A stretch of 22,500 nucleotides of DNA from [Flavobacterium] thermophilum. GTDB lineage: Bacteria; Bacillota; Bacilli; Bacillales; Anoxybacillaceae. Shown in pieces: positions 1 to 8,169 of this stretch. The stretch lies in contig UGGS01000002.1 of the NCBI GenBank assembly GCA_900450595.1, positions 1,057,501-1,080,000 on the forward strand, written 5' to 3'. Within the stretch, counting starts at the first letter, position 1. Every line of letters begins with the position of its first letter. The position numbers and the translations under genes were made by a program. The notes beneath the pieces are model-generated. The model saw only the letters and a list, made by a program, of their open reading frames with translations. It was not told where the DNA came from and searched no databases.

Positions 1-313
1 CTTGAAACGATTCGCCAAGCCAATAGCCAATGCTCGTTTTTCGATTCGCTCGATCCATATAATGAATTCCGATCACACCAGCCAATTGGCCGCGATGCCA
101 AATCCCGGCCTCAAAGCCGTTTCCAGCGGCAAACTTCTGCAACCCTTGAAAGATAAACGTTTTCGAATCCGCTACTGTTTGGGTTGAATCCACCCATGGG
201 AGCCATTGACGCAAATGTGGGCGGCATGAATCAATTAACGCAAAAAGCGATTCCGCATCTTCCATTGTGAGCAACTTTAGCCATGAATGTTCCTCTAAGC
301 GATGGATAAACAT
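1..313 (-). CDS. GNAT acetyltransferase, RimJ/RimL type (3' end outside window)
   Basis: The minus strand is open from an ATG at 313 to the window edge, giving 104 codons. The protein begins MFIHRLEEHSWLKLLTMEDA and continues with LRQWLPWVDST and GFEAGIWHRGQLAGVIGIHY. The W-L-P-W motif and the later G-x-I-G-Y-W-L motif are typical of acetyltransferases that modify N-terminal amines, such as RimL and B. subtilis YdaF. The acetyl-CoA-binding loop should lie in the missing C-terminal part. The start has a good ribosome binding site (AAAGGGG, 322-328) about 8 nt upstream. The substrate cannot be told from this fragment. It lies downstream of the pbuG terminator and has its own promoter, so it is probably a separate transcription unit. 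Confidence 0.8.
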   Translation of the reverse strand, partial: MFIHRLEEHSWLKLLTMEDAESLFALIDSCRPHLRQWLPWVDSTQTVADSKTFIFQGLQKFAAGNGFEAGIWHRGQLAGVIGIHYMDRANRKTSIGYWLGESFQ

Positions 314-341
314 CGTTCATTCCCCTTTCATCATTTCTTCC

Positions 342-350
342 ATTATAGCA
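342..350 (-). promoter_or_regulatory. Extended -10 promoter for the acetyltransferase gene
   Basis: On the minus strand a perfect TATAAT (342-347) is preceded by TGC (348-350), an extended -10 element. No good -35 hexamer lies 16-18 nt upstream. This gives a leader of about 20 nt ending in the ribosome binding site of the acetyltransferase gene. Confidence 0.5.
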
Positions 351-391
351 CATCACCTCCCACACTCTGTCGTCCCCGCTACGCTCTTGTC

Positions 392-443
392 AAAAAAAAA
401 GACTGTTCCCACGGCAGCCAATCCGCCTTAGGAACAGCCCTTT
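392..443 (-). terminator. Rho-independent terminator of pbuG
   Basis: On the minus strand GGCTGTTCC and GGAACAGTC form a stem around a loop of about 20 nt, followed by a run of nine T (complement of 392-400). It begins shortly after the pbuG stop codon at 456. Confidence 0.88.
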
Positions 444-455
444 ATTCCTCTTCTT

Positions 456-1781
456 CTATTCCCGCAAAAAGACGAAGTAGCAGATAAAGACGACAAACAG
501 GACATACAACAGTGGATGAACATCTTTGCCGCGGCCTTTCAACAGCATCGTGATCGGGTAAAAGATGAAGCCGACAGCGATGCCGGTGGCAATGCTATAG
601 GAGAGCGGCATCGTGATCAAGGTGAAGAACGCCGGCACGGCGACTTCGAACTTTTTCCAGTCAATTTTGCCGATCGACGAAGCCATCAACACCCCGACGA
701 TGATGAGCGCTGGTGCGGTGACCGGTGCGGTAATGACGCTCAGGAGCGGGGAGAAGAACAGCGCCAGCAAGAACAAAATCCCCGTCACGACCGCGGAAAA
801 CCCGGAGCGTCCTCCAGCAGCGACGCCGGCCGACGATTCAATATACGATGTCGTCGTCGATGTGCCAAACACCGCCCCAACCATGACCGCTGTCGCGTCA
901 ACAAGCAACGCTTTGCCGGCGCGCGGCAGTTTGTTGTTTTTCAACAACCCGGCTTGGTTGGCGACAGCTAGAAGGGTGCCAGTCGCATCGAAAAAGTCAA
1001 CGATAAAGAATGTCAAAACGACGCCAAGCATTTTCCACGAGAAAATGTCCGGCAAGTGTTCAATCGCGACGCCGAACGTCGGCGAAATATCCGGAATCGC
1101 GCCGACAATTTGCTTCGGCACTTCAATTAAACCGAAGATCATGCCGACGACAGCCGTAATGACCATGCCGTAAAAGACCCCGCCGTTTACCTTTTTCACC
1201 ATTAAAACAACGGTGATGAACAATCCGAAAATGGCGAGCAGCGTATTGCCGTCTTTCAAATCGCTCAATCCGACCAGCGTGGCGTCGTTATTCACAATAA
1301 TGCCGGCGTTTTGCAGGCCGATGAACGTGATGAACAGCCCAATTCCGGCGCTGACGGCATATTTCAGTTCAACGGGAATGGCATCGATGATTTTTTCTCG
1401 AATGCCGGTGAGCGATAAAATCGTAAAAATGATGCCGGAAACAAACACTCCCGCCAAGGCCGTTTGCCACGGAATGCCCATATGCAAGACGACCGTGAAG
1501 GCGAAGAAAGCGTTCAGCCCCATCCCCGGCGCCAAGGCGATCGGGTAGCGGGCCAGCACTCCCATTAAAATCGACCCGTATGCCGCCGCCAAAGCCGTGG
1601 CGACAAAGACGGCTCCTTGGTCAATGCGCAGTTCGTCAGGAAAATCTTTCACCGCCCCTAACGACAAGGTAAATGGGTTGACGAACAAAATGTACGCCAT
1701 CGACAAAAACGTCGTCAGCCCGGCGATGATCTCCGTCCGATAATTCGTGCCGAGCTCATCAAACTGAAAATACTTTCTCAC
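456..1781 (-). CDS. pbuG: Guanine/hypoxanthine permease PbuG
   Basis: This is a 441-residue membrane protein that imports guanine and hypoxanthine by proton symport for purine salvage. It belongs to the AzgA-like branch of the NCS2 transporters and matches B. subtilis PbuG along its whole length as I remember that protein. Conserved signatures are APGMGLNAFF (84-93), DFFDATGTL (262-270) and GTSTTTSYIESSAGVAAGGR (306-325). Many hydrophobic segments fit the usual 12-14 helix fold. The start is a GTG at 1781 with AGGGGGG 6 nt upstream. The gene is downstream of guaA on the same strand but has its own promoter and guanine riboswitch, and guaA ends in a terminator, so it can be controlled alone. 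Guanine binding in the leader is expected to shut it off. Confidence 0.96.
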   Translation of the reverse strand: MRKYFQFDELGTNYRTEIIAGLTTFLSMAYILFVNPFTLSLGAVKDFPDELRIDQGAVFVATALAAAYGSILMGVLARYPIALAPGMGLNAFFAFTVVLHMGIPWQTALAGVFVSGIIFTILSLTGIREKIIDAIPVELKYAVSAGIGLFITFIGLQNAGIIVNNDATLVGLSDLKDGNTLLAIFGLFITVVLMVKKVNGGVFYGMVITAVVGMIFGLIEVPKQIVGAIPDISPTFGVAIEHLPDIFSWKMLGVVLTFFIVDFFDATGTLLAVANQAGLLKNNKLPRAGKALLVDATAVMVGAVFGTSTTTSYIESSAGVAAGGRSGFSAVVTGILFLLALFFSPLLSVITAPVTAPALIIVGVLMASSIGKIDWKKFEVAVPAFFTLITMPLSYSIATGIAVGFIFYPITMLLKGRGKDVHPLLYVLFVVFICYFVFLRE

Positions 1782-1800
1782 GTCTGTCCCCCCTATAAAG

Positions 1801-1838
1801 AATAAAAACGCTTCTGCAGCTACCAGAAGCGTTGACTA
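1801..1838 (-). terminator. Regulated terminator in the pbuG leader
   Basis: A perfect 10-bp stem (AACGCTTCTG with CAGAAGCGTT, 1824-1833 and 1807-1816) with a 7-nt loop is followed by TTT-A-TT on the minus strand. Just upstream, TAGTCAA (1832-1838) is complementary to TTGACTA (1892-1898), which forms the 3' side of aptamer stems P3 and P1. That pairing would act as antiterminator when no ligand is bound. Ligand binding holds TTGACTA in the aptamer and lets the terminator form, so this is an OFF switch. Confidence 0.85.
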
Positions 1839-1885
1839 AGAAGGAATGACGAACAGAGAGAGGACATCGGCTCTCTATTTCACAT

Positions 1886-1956
1886 CCCTCGTAGTCAAGC
1901 TATTTACGGTAGCTTGGTAGAAACTCCCGAGCCATATTCCCGGGATTATACGACGG
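1886..1956 (-). promoter_or_regulatory. Guanine-class purine riboswitch upstream of pbuG
   Basis: The minus strand carries a full purine aptamer. P1 pairs CCGTCGTA (1949-1956) with TACGAGGG (1886-1893), with one mismatch. P2 is a 7-bp stem capped by AATATGG. The core TTTCTACC follows. P3 is CAAGCTA/TAGCTTG with loop CCGTAAA. The ligand-selecting base in GACTA is C (complement of position 1894), equivalent to C74 of the xpt riboswitch, which specifies guanine or hypoxanthine and not adenine. The promoter lies just upstream and the regulated terminator just downstream. Confidence 0.96.
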
Positions 1957-1985
1957 AATTCGACAATATTCATGACTCCACGGCT

Positions 1986-2014
1986 ATTGTATCAGCCTGT
2001 CGGTCGCTTGTCAA
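1986..2014 (-). promoter_or_regulatory. Sigma-A promoter of pbuG
   Basis: On the minus strand a perfect TTGACA (2009-2014), a 17-bp spacer and TACAAT (1986-1991) precede the aptamer. Transcription should start near 1979. The promoter directly abuts the guaA terminator. Confidence 0.88.
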
Positions 2015-2056
2015 GAAAAAAGACGAACATTTCTTTGGAAATGCTCGTCTTTTGTT
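2015..2056 (-). terminator. Rho-independent terminator of guaA
   Basis: GACGAGCATTTC and GAAATGTTCGTC on the minus strand pair around CAAA, with flanking A and T runs (TTTTTT on the minus strand, from 2016-2021). It lies 6 nt after the guaA stop codon. The T-rich flank on the plus strand (2048-2063) might allow some activity in the other direction. Confidence 0.85.
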
Positions 2057-2061
2057 CGTTT

Positions 2062-3594
2062 TTATTCCCACTCAATCGTCGCCGGAGGCTTGCTTGTAAT
2101 GTCGTAGACGACGCGGTTGACGTGCGGCACTTCGTTGACGATGCGCGTTGAAATCCGCTCGAGCACATCCCACGGGATGCGTGCCCAATCGGCGGTCATC
2201 CCATCGATCGATGTCACGGCGCGAATGGCGACCGTATAATCGTACGTGCGGGCATCACCCATCACCCCGACGCTACGGATGTCGGGAAGAACAGTGAAAT
2301 ATTGCCAAATGTCGCGGTCCAACCCCGCTTTTTTCACTTCTTCGCGCAAAATCGCATCCGATTCACGGACGATTTCCAATTTTTCTTCCGTCACCTCGCC
2401 AAGGACGCGGATGCCAAGGCCAGGTCCCGGAAATGGCTGACGCCAGACAATTTCGTCCGGAATTCCTAATTGGGTGCCCAGTGCGCGCACTTCATCTTTA
2501 AATAGCGTATTGAGCGGCTCGATCAATTCAAATTTCATATCTTCCGGCAAACCGCCGACGTTATGGTGCGATTTGATCGTTTGCGCCGTCGCCGTGCCGC
2601 TTTCGATAATGTCGGTATAGAGCGTCCCTTGCACTAAAAATTCAATGCCTTCAAGCTTCGCCGCCTCATCGTCAAAGACGTAAATAAACTCGTTGCCGAT
2701 GATTTTCCGTTTTTGTTCCGGATCTGTGACCCCTTTTAGTTTCGCCAAAAAGCGGTCTTTCGCATCGACTTTGATGACATTCATCTGGAATTGCTCACGG
2801 AACGTCTTCATGACGCTTTCCGCTTCGCCTTTGCGAAGAAGGCCGTGGTCAACAAAAATGCAGGTGAGCTGATCGCCGATGGCGCGGTGCACCAATACAG
2901 CCGCAACCGACGAGTCAACCCCGCCGCTTAAGGCGCACAACACTCTTTTTTCGCCCACTTGTTCGCGGATGCGACGCACCTGCTCATCGATGAAGTTTTC
3001 CATCGTCCAGTCGCCCCGGCAGCCGCATACATCGAAAACGAACTTCTTCAACAAATCGTTGCCGTAGACCGAGTGGCGCACTTCGGGATGAAACTGCACT
3101 CCATACCACTTCCGCCGTTCATCGCTCATTGCTGCGATCGGGCAGGAAGGGCTTGTGGCATCTACGACAAAGCCGTCAGGCGGAGCGGTCACCAAATCGC
3201 CATGGCTCATCCAGACGACTTGTTCGTCCGGCAAACCGTGGAACAACAGGGAGTCATGTTTCACTTGAATGAGCGCCTTCCCGTACTCGCGGTGCGACGC
3301 CTTTTCCACTTTGCCGCCTAAGTGGTGCGCCATCAGCTGCATCCCGTAGCAAATCCCTAAAATCGGCAGCCCGAGCTCAAAAATCGCCGGGTCGCACCGA
3401 AACGCCTGCTCATCATATACGCTGTTCGGGCCGCCGGAAAAAATGATCCCCTTGGCGTTCAACGCGCGAATCTCGTCGGCGCGAATCGTATGCGGATGCA
3501 GTTCGCTGTACACGCCAAATTCACGGATGCGGCGGGTGATCAGTTGGTTATATTGGCTTCCGAAGTCCAATACGACGATCATTTCTTGGTTCAT
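2062..3594 (-). CDS. guaA: GMP synthase (glutamine-hydrolysing)
   Basis: This 510-residue enzyme converts XMP to GMP using ATP and glutamine, the last step of GMP synthesis. The N-terminal class I glutamine amidotransferase has the nucleophile Cys82 in GICYGMQ and His169/Glu171 in VQFHPEV. The ATP pyrophosphatase domain has its P-loop SGGVDSS at 223-229. The C-terminal dimerisation domain ends [13 protein letters not shown] chose the ATG at 3594 because GGGGTGG lies 7 nt upstream and the protein then begins [18 protein letters not shown], as in other GMP synthases. A longer reading frame starting with TTG at 3636 would run through the attenuator and is not credible. Length is close to the 513 residues of B. 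subtilis. Expression is governed by the guanine riboswitch in the leader, so the end product represses its own synthesis. Confidence 0.98.
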   Translation of the reverse strand: MNQEMIVVLDFGSQYNQLITRRIREFGVYSELHPHTIRADEIRALNAKGIIFSGGPNSVYDEQAFRCDPAIFELGLPILGICYGMQLMAHHLGGKVEKASHREYGKALIQVKHDSLLFHGLPDEQVVWMSHGDLVTAPPDGFVVDATSPSCPIAAMSDERRKWYGVQFHPEVRHSVYGNDLLKKFVFDVCGCRGDWTMENFIDEQVRRIREQVGEKRVLCALSGGVDSSVAAVLVHRAIGDQLTCIFVDHGLLRKGEAESVMKTFREQFQMNVIKVDAKDRFLAKLKGVTDPEQKRKIIGNEFIYVFDDEAAKLEGIEFLVQGTLYTDIIESGTATAQTIKSHHNVGGLPEDMKFELIEPLNTLFKDEVRALGTQLGIPDEIVWRQPFPGPGLGIRVLGEVTEEKLEIVRESDAILREEVKKAGLDRDIWQYFTVLPDIRSVGVMGDARTYDYTVAIRAVTSIDGMTADWARIPWDVLERISTRIVNEVPHVNRVVYDITSKPPATIEWE

Positions 3595-3610
3595 CTTATC
3601 CACCCCGTCC

Positions 3611-3677
3611 AAAAAATAAACGCTGCCATCGCCCAAATAAACATGATGAAGGCAGAATAGCAGCGTCTTCTGCCTTC
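3611..3677 (-). terminator. Antiterminator/terminator switch in the guaA leader
   Basis: Two hairpins compete. The upstream one pairs GAAGGCAGAA (3668-3677) with TTCTGCCTTC (3648-3657), 10 perfect bp, and holds ACGCTGC (3660-3666) in its loop. The downstream one pairs that ACGCTGC with GCAGCGT (3620-3626), extendable to about 10 bp with wobbles, and is followed by TTATTTTTT, a terminator tail. The first five bases of the upstream hairpin (3673-3677) are also the end of aptamer stem P1. Ligand-stabilised P1 should therefore break the antiterminator and favour termination just before the guaA ribosome binding site. Confidence 0.8.
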
Positions 3678-3743
3678 ATAGTCAGGCCGTTTACGGCGGC
3701 CCGGTAGAGACACGTGAGCCATATTCCCACGCATATATGAAGG
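3673..3743 (-). promoter_or_regulatory. Guanine-class purine riboswitch upstream of guaA
   Basis: On the minus strand P1 pairs CCTTCATA (3736-3743) with TATGAAGG (3673-3680), 8 perfect bp. P2 is capped by AATATGG, the core reads CTCTACC, and P3 is CGGGCCG/CGGCCTG with loop CCGTAAA. The base in GACTA that sets specificity is C (complement of position 3681), as in guanine riboswitches. The P1-P2 joint reads UAU here and UAA in the pbuG copy. Confidence 0.96.
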
Positions 3744-3775
3744 GCTTTCGTCTATCCGTATGCAAATTTGAGTTC

Positions 3776-3804
3776 ATTCTATCAACTTGCCGGCAGGCGG
3801 TCAA
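3776..3804 (-). promoter_or_regulatory. Sigma-A promoter of guaA
   Basis: On the minus strand TTGACC (3799-3804), a 17-bp spacer and TAGAAT (3776-3781) precede the aptamer. The -35 hexamer overlaps the stop codon of the upstream transglutaminase gene, and no terminator is visible between the two. Confidence 0.82.
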
Positions 3805-5960
3805 GAGATCGTCCTTTTTATTAAATTTTCCCACAATTGACGCGCCTCACGGAAATCGATCCGGCTGCTGTTTGCGCCGTAGACCGCTTGTTCATACGAT
3901 TTGGTCAAACGTTCCATTTCATCGGTTTCGAATAAACGATCCACTTGGATGGCATACTGACGCAACGTTTCCTCTTCTTTTCGTTTCAGCCCGTAGTCAT
4001 GCAGCTGACGCAACAATGCCAAGTAAGCGGGGACAAGCCATTCCGGGCCGTCAACTTGGCGGCGGAATCGAAGGAGCGTAAGGCGCGGCCACCATTTTCG
4101 TCTTGTCGTGTAAATCGTTCCGCCCAATGCCGCTAGCATCGCGAACACGCCCAGCACCATTTGCCATGACCAACTGTCGGCCAGCTTCTCCCACCAATGG
4201 CGGTCTTGCTCTGGCGATGATCGTTTGATCAATTGTTCGAGCGGCACGCGCGGCTGTTCCTGTGGTTCCGGCTGCGAGGGCTGCGCTTGTTGCTCCTCAT
4301 TCTGTTGAGAAAGTGAAAACGCATACGGGTTGACAAACCCCCGCGTTGGCTCAAACGGCACCCAGCCGACGCCTTCAAAATACACCTCAACCCACGCATG
4401 AGCGTCATGGTTGCGGATTTCGTAAAGATTTTCCCCGTCTTGCTCGCTGACAAGCCTTCCGGACGTATAGCCTTTCACCCAGCGCGCCGGAATGCCGAGC
4501 GAACGCACGAGCACGACCATAGAAGTCGAAAAATTGTCGCAATACCCCCGTTTTGTTTCAAATAAAAATTGATCGACGTAATCTTCGTTCTCTTTTGGAA
4601 CGGCGACATCCTTTGTTTCGTACGTATATTGCCCAAGTTGAAAATACTGCTCAATGGCTCTCACTTTGTCGTAAGCCGTCTGTTCTCCGGCGGCGATTTG
4701 CTTCGCCAAGTCGCGCACCCTTTGCGGAAGCGTCTTTGGCAACTGCGTATATCGTTTCAACAGAAGAGGGTCTCGAACTGGGGGCGCGGCGCGCAACGCC
4801 GCAATCGGAAAATCCGGCTCCCAATAGGTCAATGAATACTTGCCAACAGGGAACGCATTCGCCCTGTCATCGGTCGTATAAATTTTCTCTGTCGCCACAT
4901 CCATGCGGTACACGACCGGTTCGGCTGCTTCCACCCGCCGCAACCCAAGCGGATAAACGAGATGAAACCCTTGATTGCGCCGCTCGATCTCCGCCTTTTG
5001 CTCCACTGTCTCAACTTGATCGCTCCACCATTCATACTTGAGCTCTTCGCCGTTGGCAAACGAGCGGACTTGCTCGCTCGGAAACACTTCCCATCCCTTG
5101 CCGGTGTAAATATCTTTCGTCTCAATCCGCCAGTAATGAAGCCCTCGATCTTTCGCCGTAAAGACGACGGTATCATCCGCGATAAACGGCCCGCCGAGGC
5201 GGGAATCATTCTGTCCGTATCCCACTTTTGCCACGCCAGGAGAAGGCGAGTTGTCGTTCGTTTCTTCCGGCTGGGCATGATCGCTGCGGATAAACGCAAC
5301 CGGATCCGGCCATTGGGGCGGCAGCTTTGGTCCCGCATACCCAGCCGCCAAAGCAGCAGCCGGAATGAATAGAGCGGCCGCCCGCCACGTTCCGATGCGA
5401 AAAGACGGCGCTTTTGCCTGCAGCCGCTCGCCATGCAGCCAAACGAAGGCGAAAAAGCCAAGCGCCACAAGGCGAACGATCGCGTCGTTCCCGCTATACG
5501 GAAAAAACGTATCAAGCACAGCGATATACCCAACTGTCAATGCGTATGGGACAAACCACCGTTTTTTCTGGACAATCAGCCAATGAAACAGAAACGAGAT
5601 GGCCCATAGCAGCAGAAAAAAGGCAAAGGTGCGCACGGCATCGCTCGGCATGGACAAGCGCCCCCCCTGCAGCCAAGCCGCGCCATCCCGCCATAAGGCA
5701 TACGGCAGCGAGGCGGCCGAATGGAACGAAAACAGCCAAGCGAGCGACCACCATATATATCCCGCTTTCCCCAAAGCGGACAGCCAGATCGGAAGGCGGA
5801 GCCAATACATCCCGAAGCAAAGGGCGACAAAGGCCGCAAACACTCTAATATGCGCTGTATCCGTCACGTCTTCCAACGGCCAAAGCCATTCCGTGAGCAG
5901 CCAAGCCGCTAGGACGTTGGGCAGCATAGCAGACAACTTCCTTGTCCCTAACCGCCTCAT
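3801..5960 (-). CDS. yebA: Membrane-anchored transglutaminase-like protein (YebA type)
   Basis: This 719-residue protein has about seven membrane helices in its first 210 residues, an extracytoplasmic domain, and one more helix near 598-620 before a cytoplasmic C-terminal region. The outer domain holds a transglutaminase/cysteine-protease core: Cys474 in RGYCDNFSTSM, His521 in HDAHAWVEV, and Glu537 in PFEPT where many relatives have Asp. A Gln/Pro-rich linker (about 552-572) follows. Its substrate is unknown. The start is the ATG at 5960, which overlaps the stop of the DUF58 gene (ATGA) and follows AAGGAGGAG. The pairing of a transglutaminase with DUF58 and MoxR genes is widespread, and a role in envelope protein processing or assembly is inference. 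Confidence 0.9.
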   Translation of the reverse strand: MRRLGTRKLSAMLPNVLAAWLLTEWLWPLEDVTDTAHIRVFAAFVALCFGMYWLRLPIWLSALGKAGYIWWSLAWLFSFHSAASLPYALWRDGAAWLQGGRLSMPSDAVRTFAFFLLLWAISFLFHWLIVQKKRWFVPYALTVGYIAVLDTFFPYSGNDAIVRLVALGFFAFVWLHGERLQAKAPSFRIGTWRAAALFIPAAALAAGYAGPKLPPQWPDPVAFIRSDHAQPEETNDNSPSPGVAKVGYGQNDSRLGGPFIADDTVVFTAKDRGLHYWRIETKDIYTGKGWEVFPSEQVRSFANGEELKYEWWSDQVETVEQKAEIERRNQGFHLVYPLGLRRVEAAEPVVYRMDVATEKIYTTDDRANAFPVGKYSLTYWEPDFPIAALRAAPPVRDPLLLKRYTQLPKTLPQRVRDLAKQIAAGEQTAYDKVRAIEQYFQLGQYTYETKDVAVPKENEDYVDQFLFETKRGYCDNFSTSMVVLVRSLGIPARWVKGYTSGRLVSEQDGENLYEIRNHDAHAWVEVYFEGVGWVPFEPTRGFVNPYAFSLSQQNEEQQAQPSQPEPQEQPRVPLEQLIKRSSPEQDRHWWEKLADSWSWQMVLGVFAMLAALGGTIYTTRRKWWPRLTLLRFRRQVDGPEWLVPAYLALLRQLHDYGLKRKEEETLRQYAIQVDRLFETDEMERLTKSYEQAVYGANSSRIDFREARQLWENLIKRTIS

Positions 5961-7132
5961 CCGTCTTCTCCTCCTTGCCGGACAGTTTGCCATGATTGAG
6001 GGGGCATGTGGGATACGTGCACCCCCGCATGGCGGAGTCCGTCCGCCCACCTCCGCTCGTCCTCTCCCCATTCACGGTTGACCACATACAACACTATGCA
6101 GCGTTTTGACGCCATCGCTCGCAGCTGCGCAGCCAACTCGGCGGATAACCTCGACGTCACGACCACGCAACCGGCCGCTGTTCTCCAGTTCCCCTCCTCC
6201 GCCAATTGAGACGCAAGCGGCGCTGATCCGTTCGCCTCCGCTTCCGCCAGACGGAGAAGGAGCGACGGCCACTGCTCCTCGCTTCGCCGCGGCGCTAAAT
6301 AAGAACGTGCTTTTCCAGTCACGAGCAGGCCGACTGGGACTCCTTCATCGATCAACGCTTTCGCGATGGACGCCGCCAGCGTGACAAGCTCCTCAAACCA
6401 TGGCGATGCGGCGCCGTCGAGCACGACGATCCAATCGTCATTGCGCGGCTCATCGAACTCTTTTGTCATCAACGCTTGCCTTCGCGCTGACGCCTTCCAA
6501 TGCACCCACGACATTTTGTCACCGGGCGCGTACTCGCGGGCGCCGGCCGCCACCGCCAGATCGCGGCGGTAAGCAAGCGGGCGGGCCTCTTTTCCATAGG
6601 CGAACCATTCACGCACCATTTCTGCCGGCCAAGGCCAATAGCGGGGATACACGATGATCGTGCACGGCGCCGAAAACGATTCTGCTTTGTTCACAAAGCC
6701 GAGGGCGTCAGAAGCCTCGAGGCGCACGATGTCCAACTGATGGCGGCCGCGCGGCAACGAGAGCGACCACGCACAAGAAAGGCGGCGTCGAAACGGCCAC
6801 GCGGCCATCGCCCCTCCATGCCGCGGCTCCTGGCCCGAAACGGTGAGGGCAGCGGGCGGAATCGCCCAAGGCAGCTCCATGCGGACCGTCACCGGAATCG
6901 GTTCTCCTGCATGATAGCGCTTCGCCGGCACCGTCCGGCTCACCGCAACGCGTCTGATCGGATACAAGGCGACGGCAAACGCATGCAGTCCAAACGGCAA
7001 AAAGCTGTAAAACAAAAACCAGCTGACAAATCCGCCTTGAAACATGGCGTAGGAAAACAAGATGGCGGTCAACAGCAACAATCCAACAAGCGGGAGCCAA
7101 CGCCTCCCCTTCTTCATTCGCTTCGCGTTCAT
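5957..7132 (-). CDS. yeaD: DUF58 domain protein (YeaD type)
   Basis: The 391-residue product has two hydrophobic segments near the N-terminus (about 11-30 and 34-58) and a soluble remainder. The DUF58 hallmark, REYAPGDKMSWVHWKASAR, is at 199-217, followed by a hydrophobic strand with Asp (DDWIVVLDG, 232-240) as in von Willebrand A-like folds. DUF58 proteins occur next to MoxR ATPases and are thought to be partners in chaperone-like assembly; no biochemical activity can be read from the sequence. The start at 7132 is 5 bp after the MoxR gene, so the two are surely co-transcribed. A second ATG five codons later is possible. The 3' end overlaps the transglutaminase start by 4 bp. Confidence 0.88.
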   Translation of the reverse strand: MNAKRMKKGRRWLPLVGLLLLTAILFSYAMFQGGFVSWFLFYSFLPFGLHAFAVALYPIRRVAVSRTVPAKRYHAGEPIPVTVRMELPWAIPPAALTVSGQEPRHGGAMAAWPFRRRLSCAWSLSLPRGRHQLDIVRLEASDALGFVNKAESFSAPCTIIVYPRYWPWPAEMVREWFAYGKEARPLAYRRDLAVAAGAREYAPGDKMSWVHWKASARRQALMTKEFDEPRNDDWIVVLDGAASPWFEELVTLAASIAKALIDEGVPVGLLVTGKARSYLAPRRSEEQWPSLLLRLAEAEANGSAPLASQLAEEGNWRTAAGCVVVTSRLSAELAAQLRAMASKRCIVLYVVNREWGEDERRWADGLRHAGVHVSHMPPQSWQTVRQGGEDG

Positions 7133-7137
7133 CGCTT

Positions 7138-8094
7138 TTATCGCCGTCCTTGCACCGGCACCGGCGTACGGGCTAGAAGCTGTTTGATGACGGCAGCGGC
7201 GTCAAGCTTGTCCCATTTCGCTTCCGGGCGAATAAGCAGGCGATGAGCCAGCACGTAGGGAGCAAGGTGCTGCACATCATCGGGGATGACAAAATCGCGG
7301 CCATGGATGAACGCGTACGCCTGCGCCGCCTTCATCAAGGCGACTGACCCGCGCGGGCTGACCCCCAAATAGACCGCTTCATGCGTGCGGCTTTGTTGGA
7401 TAAGGTCGACGATATACCGCTTCACCGTGTCGCTCACATGCACGTCCGAAACCTTTCGTTGCAGGGCCAGCAGTTCATCAAGCGACATCACCGGGCCGAT
7501 CTCCGAAAGCGGCGCCGCTTTTTCCAGCCGGTTTAACATTTCGATTTCTTCGTCGGGAGACGGATAGCCCATGTGCAGCTTCACCAAAAACCGGTCAAGC
7601 TGGGCCTCGGGGAGCGGGTACGTTCCTTCATATTCAATCGGATTTTGCGTCGCCATCACCAAAAACGGCTGCGGCAGCGCCCGGGTGACGCCGTCAACGG
7701 TCACGCTTCCTTCTTCCATCGCTTCCAGGAGCGCCGATTGCGTCTTCGGCGACGTCCGGTTGATCTCATCCGCGAGCACGATATGGGCGACAATCGGCCC
7801 GGGCTTGTACTCAAACTGCTGTGTTTTCGGATTATAGACGGAAACGCCGGTCACATCGCTCGGCAGCAAATCCGGCGTAAACTGAATGCGCTTCAGCTCC
7901 ACGTTGAACGATTTCGCCAGCGCACGCACCAACATCGTCTTGCCGACGCCGGGCACATCCTCGAGCAGCACATGGCCTTTGGCCAATAACGCTGTTAAGC
8001 TGAGGATGATGACGTCGCGTTTTCCGACGATGACTTGCTCAATGTTGCGGACCACCTTTTCAAAAGGGGGAAGCAGCGACTCGTAAATCGCCAT
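7138..8094 (-). CDS. yeaC: MoxR family AAA+ ATPase
   Basis: The 318-residue protein is a complete MoxR-type AAA+ ATPase. Walker A is EDVPGVGKT (45-53), Walker B IVLADEINR (105-113), sensor 1 lies in VMATQNP (146-152), and LPEAQLDRF follows. MoxR ATPases act as chaperones that insert cofactors or assemble complexes, often with a von Willebrand A-type partner encoded beside them, here the DUF58 protein. The start has AAAGGAG 8 nt upstream. It is the first gene of a three-gene operon (ATPase, DUF58, transglutaminase) with 5-bp and overlapping junctions. I could not identify a convincing promoter; a 10-bp inverted repeat lies in the divergent upstream region. Confidence 0.92.
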   Translation of the reverse strand: MAIYESLLPPFEKVVRNIEQVIVGKRDVIILSLTALLAKGHVLLEDVPGVGKTMLVRALAKSFNVELKRIQFTPDLLPSDVTGVSVYNPKTQQFEYKPGPIVAHIVLADEINRTSPKTQSALLEAMEEGSVTVDGVTRALPQPFLVMATQNPIEYEGTYPLPEAQLDRFLVKLHMGYPSPDEEIEMLNRLEKAAPLSEIGPVMSLDELLALQRKVSDVHVSDTVKRYIVDLIQQSRTHEAVYLGVSPRGSVALMKAAQAYAFIHGRDFVIPDDVQHLAPYVLAHRLLIRPEAKWDKLDAAAVIKQLLARTPVPVQGRR

Positions 8095-8109
8095 GACATC
8101 AAACTCCTT

Positions 8110-8169
8110 TTATAGTAATGAATGGGTCTTTCAGCGGTAGACAAGACGCAGTTTATACTATTACTATAA
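8110..8169 (+). promoter_or_regulatory. Widely spaced inverted repeat and -10 element in a divergent promoter region
   Basis: TTATAGTAAT (8110-8119) and ATTACTATAA (8160-8169) are perfect 10-bp inverted repeats, 40 bp apart, between the MoxR operon (minus) and the small membrane-protein gene (plus). The right arm overlaps a perfect TATAAT (8165-8170), likely the -10 for the plus-strand gene. The only -35-like hexamer, TAGACA (8138-8143), is 21 bp away, which is too far. The left arm lies beside the MoxR ribosome binding site. It could be an operator for a shared regulator, but AT-rich chance repeats are possible. Confidence 0.4.

Noticed and set aside
342..393. TTGACA (388-393) paired with TATAAT (342-347) as a promoter
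   Set aside because: The hexamers are 40 bp apart. The TTGACA lies in the T run of the pbuG terminator, so only the extended -10 was kept.
516..1548. Long plus-strand frames opposite pbuG
   Set aside because: They are shadows of a conserved minus-strand transporter gene, without ribosome binding sites or recognisable domains.
3595..3636. N-terminal extension of GuaA from a TTG at 3636
   Set aside because: It would be translated from within the attenuator, has no ribosome binding site and is not found in GMP synthases.
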